Part shown: positions 58,331 through 64,000 of the stretch, one piece after another
How positions within the stretch are numbered: the first letter of the stretch is position 1
How the letters are laid out: each line of letters begins with the position of its first letter
Assembly (NCBI GenBank): GCA_019973155.2
Contig: BPQB01000013.1
Span: forward strand, 62,001-126,000
DNA length: 64,000 bases
Reading direction: 5' to 3'
Source of the DNA: Phanerochaete sordida
Lineage: Eukaryota; Basidiomycota; Agaricomycetes; Polyporales; Phanerochaetaceae
The notes under the pieces: generated by a model
The model's input: the letters and a program-made list of their open reading frames with translations, nothing else
What the model was told of the DNA's origin: nothing
Databases searched by the model: none
Made by a program: the position numbers and the translations under genes

Positions 58331-60033
58331 ATGTCCAAACGACCAAGAGAGCACGGCGCAGACGCGTTGCCGCCTCCCAAGAAGAACCCGGCGCGTCGAA
58401 CTAAGCAAAACGAAGTCATCTTCTTGGACGGCATCAAGCTCATCGCCACGAAGAGCAGCACAGGCGAATATTGGCTTTGTCCGCGGAGCGGATGCACGCA
58501 GCAGTTTAGTCAGAGGGAGGGCGGCTTCAAGGACCTCGAGGTATGACGCGCTTGGGTCTCGCATTGTGCATGGTATCTTAACCCTACCCAGAAACACGCA
58601 CAGTCCGGAGCATGTATCCCTGCTGAGGGCTTCATTGTTGTACCAGGGCACGTCGAAGGCACAAGCTTGCTCCGGACATTTAAGCCACGGAGCCAAGGTC
58701 CTACCAGTGCCTTCAGAAGTCATGTTCAGTTTTGGTCACGGGGATCTCAAGACAGACCGTCGGGCTCGTCTGGCGGAGCCACGGCGCAGACGGGTGAGGG
58801 AGGACAGGGGGGCGGTATTGGTGCGTGGAAGGCATGCGCTTATCAGAGACTGCAGGGAGATTAACATCCGTGGCAGACGGAACCCAAAGCGCCACGGGGG
58901 TAGAAGTCTCAGATTCTAGCGCAAATGTCGCGTCCACTTCACAGCCTGTCCTTCACGGCACACCATTGGGATCTGTTACAGAGGTGCAATCCAGCAGCGA
59001 CCCTTCTTTATCACGCGAATTCCGCAGCTTAAGCGTAGCGGACGAAGCAGCGCTACCCACGCGACCCCAAACCCTCGCAGACGTCACGCAGGCCATCGCA
59101 AGGCGGCCCACCAGCCCACCCCAGGTTCAGCGCCCCGTCCTCCCCACCCGCACACCCACAGCGGACGCACCACGCGCGCCCGGCGCGAGCGCGCGCTCGC
59201 CGTCCGTCGCGCAGCTCCAGTACCCGCTCACGCCCGCGTCGATGTGCGACGGCTCCGCGCGCGGCGACTCGCCCGACAGCGACATCGAGGAGCTCGCGCC
59301 GGAGGTCGCGAGGACGATCGCGTGGGCGAAGCCCGCCGCGCGCGCGTCGAGCTACTCGCGCCAGTCGCTCAGCTACCTCTCGCCGCCTCCGCGCCCGGCG
59401 CCGCCGCGCGTGTCGGCGGAGGCTGAGCCGCCTGCGCCCGTGCTACCTGTCTCTGGGGCGTCCAGACCGGCGACAGACGCGTCTGAGCAGCCTGCACCGC
59501 CTGCGCCCGTGCCTCCTTTACCTGAGCTGCCTGCCCCAGAACGGCCCAGTGTTATGACAGCCCTACCTAAGGAGCCCGCGCCGCCTGTGCCGCCCATATC
59601 TGCGCCGCCTGTCCTACCCGCCCCCGCGTCACTCGATCCCGCACCCCCTGCACTCCCACCACCCGCGCAGCTCGCGTTGCCCGCGCCCGCGCCGCCAGTC
59701 GTCCCTGTGCCCGTACCGCCCGCAGCACCAGCGCCCGCGGCGCTCCCCGACGCGCTGCGCGCCGCACCGCTCACGCGGGCCGTGAAGGCCTTCCTCGCGA
59801 CGCTGCACGTGCTGCCGGGCGTGGACCTGCCCGCGGTCGGCGCGTGGATCGAGGAGACGGGGTGCACCTCGGACGAGGCCCTCGACACGCTGGCGAGCAT
59901 GCGCGAGGCCGCGTTCAAGGAGGACTTCGACGCGCCGCTGCGCCGTGAGTTCGGTGTTCGGGGGCATATGGTCACCCAGGTGGTGAGGGAGGGGCTGGCC
60001 TTGCGGAGCCAGCAGCGAGGCTTGGCGATGTAG
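58331..60033 (+). CDS. Z6: single-finger, long-linker family protein
   Basis: The start MSKRPREHGADALPPPKKNP is basic, with a likely nuclear-localisation signal (PPPKKNPARRTK). The usual finger 1 is absent. Finger 2 is YWLCPRSGCTQQFSQREGGF-KDLE | KHAQSGAC, split by the phase-0 intron at 58541-58591. The linker is the longest of the family, about 350 residues. It starts Ser/Thr-rich and then becomes Pro/Ala/Val-rich (repeats such as PAPPVPPIS, 59430-59760). The C-terminal module is diverged but recognisable: VKAFLATLHVLPGVDLPAVG, EETGCTSDEALDTL, FKEDFDAPLRREFGVRGHMV, GLALRSQQRG. Exon borders between 58700 and 58850 are uncertain. It appears to be a derived member that lost one finger. Confidence 0.72.
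58541..58591 (+). other. Z6 finger-splitting phase-0 intron
   Basis: GTATGA...CCAG, 51 nt, between KDLE and KHAQSGAC. Confidence 0.75.
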
Positions 60034-60358
60034 ATGTAGGATTATGGTATCATTGGTTTTCATGCTCTTCTTGGATATATAGCATACACCGTCTCCTTTT
60101 GTAGCGATATAGTCGTGCTAATTCTAGTGTACTGCTGCTGTGGAGGATTTCTCGCTCTTATATGCTGCTTTGTCTCATGTTCCATCTCTAGCTATCCTCT
60201 CCTTACCATGTTCCGTCTTGTTTTGGCTCGTCGCAGCTCACTCGTTTAAGAGGGTCCGTCAAGTCATGCAATCATAATCATTCCCAGCCGTGATATCTCG
60301 AATCCAGAAGTCTCGAATCCAGAAGACCACTAGTACCAGCAACTCTCCACCTCCGCGC
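60034..60358. other. Intergenic between convergent genes, with a short direct repeat
   Basis: 325 bp between the 3' ends of Z6 and the secreted protein gene. A 15-bp direct repeat (tctcgaatccagaag) occurs twice back to back at about 60296-60325. Confidence 0.5.
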
Positions 60359-61391
60359 TCAAGCAGACTCCGTCGGGTAGTAAGGCGCGCCGCTCGACGT
60401 CTCCGTGCCATTCGCAGGGTAGGTCGCGTTGTCCTCGTTCGAACCCGGGTTGAACAGCGGCGGGGAGCTCATCGCCTGCGCCGCGGGGGTGTTGGGCGGG
60501 TTGGGCGGGAGGCCGGGGGAGAAGGGGTTCGGGAGCTGCGGGGGAAGGGGGGCACCTGCGGGGGTACCAGGGCCGGCGGGGGTGCCGGGCGCGAGGCCAG
60601 CGGGCGGGCTAACAGGCGGGCTGATTGGAAGGCTGGGGCCAGCGCCGAGCGGGGTGCCGCCGGGGATGACGTCCATCTGGAGAGGGAGCGCGACGCCTTG
60701 GGCGCCGGCACCGCCGTTGCGGTTGCCGTGGCGGTCGTCGGCCCACTGCGGGCTCTCGCGGCGGGCGTGCTCGTGCGCGTTCGTCGTCGTGTTGCCCGTG
60801 CCGCTCGTGCTGTTGCTCGTGCCGTTCGTGCTGTTGCCCGCGGTGCCGTTGTGCGCACCGCCGGGCGCGCCGCCCGTCACGGTGTCCGCTACACCGTTCG
60901 CCACGCCGTCCGCGGTTTTCGTCGCGCCGGCAACAGGGTCTGGGAGGCTGGAGATGGGGAGCCCGCCGGTGGCTTGCAAGACGAGGCTCTGGATCTGGTT
61001 GAGCTGGTCCTGCGGCAGCGCAGAGGCGGTGCTCATAGCATCCTTGCGCACGAGACCGAGCGCGGCGAGGACGGCGTCGACGACGGGGGCCATTCCTGCG
61101 ACGGTGTCCAAGAGGCCGCCAAGCTGACGCGGTTCGACATCGACCTCGCGGCGACCTTGTTCGGATCAGCATCGAAAGCGGACCAAGTAACATCGGAGAC
61201 ATACCGAGGCTAGGAATAATACCACCAGCAAGACCGGTTGCAGCTCCAACGGGGACAGCGTCGGCGCCAGGAGCTGAGGCGACCCCGGCAGAGTCTTGGC
61301 CGTCCGTCGGGGCGGCGTTCACGAGAGCGGTGAACGACGCGGAAGACGCGAGGGTAGCGAGGATAACCGAGGAGCTGGATGGCATGCGCAT
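60359..61391 (-). CDS. Secreted Pro/Ser/Thr-rich protein
   Basis: Two exons, about 326 residues. The signal peptide MRMPSSSSVILATLASSASF continues TALVNAAPTDGQ. The exon join (intron about 61155-61204) gives GGIIPSLG|RREVDVEPRQLGGLLD, where RR may be a Kex2-type processing site. Next come DTVAGMAPVVDAVLAALGLV, LNQIQSLVLQATGGLPISSL, an Asn/Ser/Thr-rich stretch with repeated NST/NGT N-glycosylation motifs (TAGNSTNGTSNSTSGTGN), and a Pro/Gly/Ala-rich C-terminal half (PGTPAGPGTPAGAPLPP). I recognise no domain. The composition fits a cell-wall or extracellular-matrix protein. No GPI-type hydrophobic C-terminus is present. Confidence 0.8.
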
Positions 61392-62547
61392 GACGATAGA
61401 TGTAGTAGGGGTATAATGCAAGAGTGTAGGTATAGAAATGTGGTGGGGGTATAGGCTGTAGTGCAGATGGTGGGGGTTGTGGGACAAGGGGTGAAGAGGG
61501 CGGAACCGACGCGAGGTTGGATTTAAACCACCCGAGGCTGACGACGTCGAGGTCGCTTTGGGACTCTTCCTGCGCGCGGTCAGCCTGTGGCGGCGATCGA
61601 GCCCAGCTTCTGGGCCGATGGCATGCGATGTGGCCCGATATATGCCCCCAAAACAGACTCACGATCTGCAGACACGCCTCGGCCTCGTCTGCAAGAGCAA
61701 AGCTCTCTCGACGTGCAGCCAGACTCCAGGTATACGCAGTTGAGCAGAGGGATCCACTACAAGCGCCCAGGCAAACAGGGGAGGGGGTGCCGCCAGCGCG
61801 AGCCACGATAGCCCACCAGTCAGCCGCAAGTGTGTATATATAGGGGCTGCGTAAACGGCTGACAGTGCTGGAGACCCTTGAGCGAGACGAGAGCAGTGCA
61901 GTCAGGATCGCGAATGGTCATACGCACCTGCAACGGGAATGCGCGTAATAGGCCTGGACGGCGGGAGAGCACGACTGTAAACGGAGCACTGAGTCGCGTC
62001 GATAGAAGTAAGACAGATATAGAAGCACGTCCGCCATATACGCGCTGCTCTGCTATCCATAGCTTTGAATGTCGAATTCAGAAGAACCGCCAGACGCGCT
62101 CCAAGGCGGGTACACAGGCCGGCGGAGATGGGTGGAAGCATGCGCTTCAACAGATAATGCACGAGGGCGTGCCCAACGTGCATTCAGTGGCCTGGGAGAA
62201 CCGTGCGCAATGGAGCCCATCTCCGAGGGCGCGCGGGATGGCGAACGATGGCTGCAGCCAAAGCGACTGAACTCTGTCGTACGCATGGCCCAGGTGGAAC
62301 AAGGCGCGCTCCCGAGAGTTCCGCCGTTATATGGTGGTCCACAAGGTGCACTGCTATTCTAGGCCGATGTTTGCGGGAACGGAGACACATCTTCGGGTGC
62401 AGTGACGTGCGCTGCCTAGCCGTGTCGTGGTGGTCGCTGCGAAACTATGGATGACATACTGGAGAGAACCTGTGAACTCGACGGACCGCGTGACACAGTG
62501 GCACTCACCTAAATGACACAGGGAAGAGCGTAGCCTACGCGACAGAA
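61392..62547. other. Intergenic
   Basis: 1.16 kb. A tatatata run lies at about 61833-61841 on either strand. Frames are short, and no gene, RNA or repeat is supported. Confidence 0.45.
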
Positions 62548-62842
62548 CTATGCAGCACGATTGCGGCCTCGGTGCTCCATCTCAAACTCGTCGTCTATCC
62601 AGTCTCGGCGGCTCCGCCAGGGCTGAGAATGGCGGCTGGCCTGCGCGCTGAGGACGAGTGCATTCCAGAACTCGCCGAGAGATTGTCCCAAGCACGAGGA
62701 GATCATGCACCACGCCAGCGCTGCGAAGCTATAGAAACGCGGCGGTGAGTGTTTGGACATTGTGCGGGATATGGCAGGGTATTCACAGGAGGATGGCGAG
62801 GAAGACCAGGAGGGGCGCGAGGGCTGATGCGGCGTCGTTCAT
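62548..62842 (-). CDS. Small two-exon membrane protein (hypothetical)
   Basis: Exon 1 (62842-62787) encodes MNDAASALAPLLVFLAIL. A 58-nt intron with a good donor (GTGAAT), an internal actcac branch-like site and a ctatag acceptor joins it to FAALAWCMISSCLGQSLGEF, WNALVLSAQASRHSQPW, then RRDWIDDEFEMEHRGRNRAA and the stop. The spliced protein is about 80 residues. It has one long hydrophobic segment at the N-terminus and a charged C-terminal tail, so it is probably a single-pass membrane protein. The frame is kept exactly across the intron, which argues for a real gene. I do not recognise the family. Confidence 0.55.
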
Positions 62843-63539
62843 AGTGCGCGGTGCTGGGGGTGGGAAGCTAGGTCATGCCCGCTGGACGGTGGGCGTCGAG
62901 AGGGATGGAGGACGTCGGCGGGAAGGCCTGGGAGCGGGTGGGGAGACGCTGGGTGGCGGCTTGGCCGGGAAGTGATCTTATCTGATAACCGGTGGGCTCT
63001 GTGGACGCGGTCCTGCGAAGAGAGGGCCCTGCCTGGGCTGCCCATGAGTTTAAATCGTGTAAGTTGGCGAGGACACTGCCAAGAGGCAAGTCCGCGGTGT
63101 GCGTGCGCAAGACTGACATGGGCGACATGGGGAGGCGGCGATAAGCCCAAAGCGGTATTTTCGTGATAAGGCCGAAAGCGAGCATAAAATTCACAGTCCG
63201 ACGGGGGCAGGCCATAGCCCCAGGCCCCAGTTCCCACCCGCCCTGCCACGCAGCCTACCCCCAGACAACCCCTGCACGTCGCCGCAGCCAGCGTCGGAGG
63301 TGAGCAGGCGGCCGTGGCGTTGTAGACCGCTGTGTAACGCGAGATCCAGCAGAACGGAACCAGTTGCGACCCAGAACAGAGGAACGTCGAGCCTTACCAC
63401 TCCCTCGGATCCCCGCCAGAGCCTGCAACCGACACCGACGCCCGAGCCGTGAGTATCCTCGTCCTCTCGCAATTCATCTCCCCATGCATCTTCTCAACAT
63501 CACGCATTGCCACAGCGCATTTTATCAGCGCAGACCATC
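62843..63539. promoter_or_regulatory. Divergent region before the CDF transporter
   Basis: 697 bp between diverging starts. GATAAG-type words (about 62972-62978 and 63164-63170) could bind GATA factors, but single copies are weak evidence. Confidence 0.4.
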
Positions 63540-64000
63540 ATGGTCGTTGTCCAAACTACCGAGGACCACACTCTCTCGGTCCGCCAGATGGACCTCAGGC
63601 CATCCACTCTCGTGCGTGCCCAGCGTTCTGCCGTCCATCCGACCGCCGCGTAATGCTGCTTGCCCAGAGCGACCAAGGCTCGGCCACCGACGCTGATCTG
63701 CGGGACCTCGAGCAGTCCCCGAAGATTGGAGAGATCAAAGATCCCTACGAGTTCCGCAACGGCGTCACCCCCGAGGCCGACCTTGCCGCCATGCGCAAGC
63801 GCAAACGCGGCAAGGGCCTCGAGAGCTACCACCGCAGGCAGAACACCGTCCGTCGTCCTCTCCACCATGTGCCCGCAGAACCCCTGACCCCGCGTACTAG
63901 CTGATCGCCGATTTGCTCAAGCCCATGGAAGAGCATACCGAGGACGCCAGAGTGGAAGAAGATGCGTCCAAAGTATCGGTAATTGAGTGTCCTGGGGGTA
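63540..64000 (+). CDS. Cation diffusion facilitator family transporter (5' part)
   Basis: N-terminal cytosolic portion of a CDF-type metal/H+ antiporter; the membrane region lies beyond the window. Best model: MVVVQTTEDHTLSVRQMDLR + PSTL, intron (about 63612-63668), SDQGSATDADLRDLEQSPKI, GEIKDPYEFRNGVTPEADLA, MRKRKRGKGLESYHRRQNT, intron 63848-63900 with an unusual GTCCGT donor, then LIADLLKPMEEHTEDARVEE and DASK before another donor (GTATCG). The YHRRQN-x-LI-x-LLKPMEEHT-x-x-A-x-x-ED block is typical of fungal CDF proteins just before their first helix. An alternative start at 63653 (MLLAQSDQG) is possible. The metal cannot be inferred from this part. Confidence 0.75.

Noticed and set aside
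28948..60033. Z family as an intact transposon family
   Set aside because: No terminal inverted repeats, target-site duplications or catalytic DDE/integrase motifs were seen around the genes. The introns are conserved, as in host genes.
60290..61213. 307-codon plus-strand Arg/Gly/Val-rich frame
   Set aside because: Shadow of the Pro/Ser-rich secreted protein gene on the minus strand.

Overview
The window is nuclear DNA of a filamentous basidiomycete, most likely an Agaricomycete; an assignment to Polyporales would be a guess. The evidence is dense genes with many introns of about 50-60 nt (GT-AG with short branch-site motifs), GC-rich coding sequence, a DNMT1-type cytosine methyltransferase, a Hog1-type MAP kinase, a G1 (eqolisin) peptidase and several small secreted proteins. 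I found 33 protein-coding genes, two of them cut by the window edges. I saw no rRNA, tRNA, CRISPR array or intact transposon.

Layout. 1-21.4 kb is largely housekeeping: EXO84 (exocyst, cut at the left edge) divergent from a DNA methyltransferase, DPH4 divergent from a NIPA-type magnesium transporter, a small KRE9/KNH-domain secreted protein, a membrane-anchored S33 hydrolase, HOG1, and the mitochondrial NADH-cytochrome b5 reductase MCR1. 21.7-26.5 kb is a secretome block: three tandem paralogous small secreted proteins followed by a secreted glutamic peptidase. IPK1 follows at 27.3-28.7 kb.

28.9-41.2 kb and 53.3-60.0 kb are the unusual parts. They hold seven members (here Z1-Z7) of a fast-diverging family that I cannot match to a named family. 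Most have an N-terminal pair of short zinc fingers; Z6 keeps only the second. In all seven the second finger is split by an intron at the same place. A long low-complexity linker follows, then a C-terminal helical module of about 75 residues that looks SAM-like. Two members (Z4, Z7) also carry a helix-turn-helix-like module. These genes are interspersed with four paralogous zeta-crystallin-type quinone oxidoreductases. Twice a family gene and an oxidoreductase gene sit tail to tail (36.3 and 54.4 kb), which suggests that the pair was duplicated. This family is my candidate for an undescribed system, probably DNA-binding or chromatin-associated regulators.

41.7-52.1 kb, between the two clusters, holds a protein tyrosine phosphatase with an altered signature motif, an NR2C2AP-like protein, an F-box/LRR protein, a type II membrane glycosyltransferase, a 74-residue basic-tailed protein and a TBC-domain Rab GAP. 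60.3-64 kb holds a Pro/Ser-rich secreted protein, a small two-exon membrane protein and the 5' end of a cation diffusion facilitator. Gene models were spliced by eye, so domain calls are firmer than exact exon borders.
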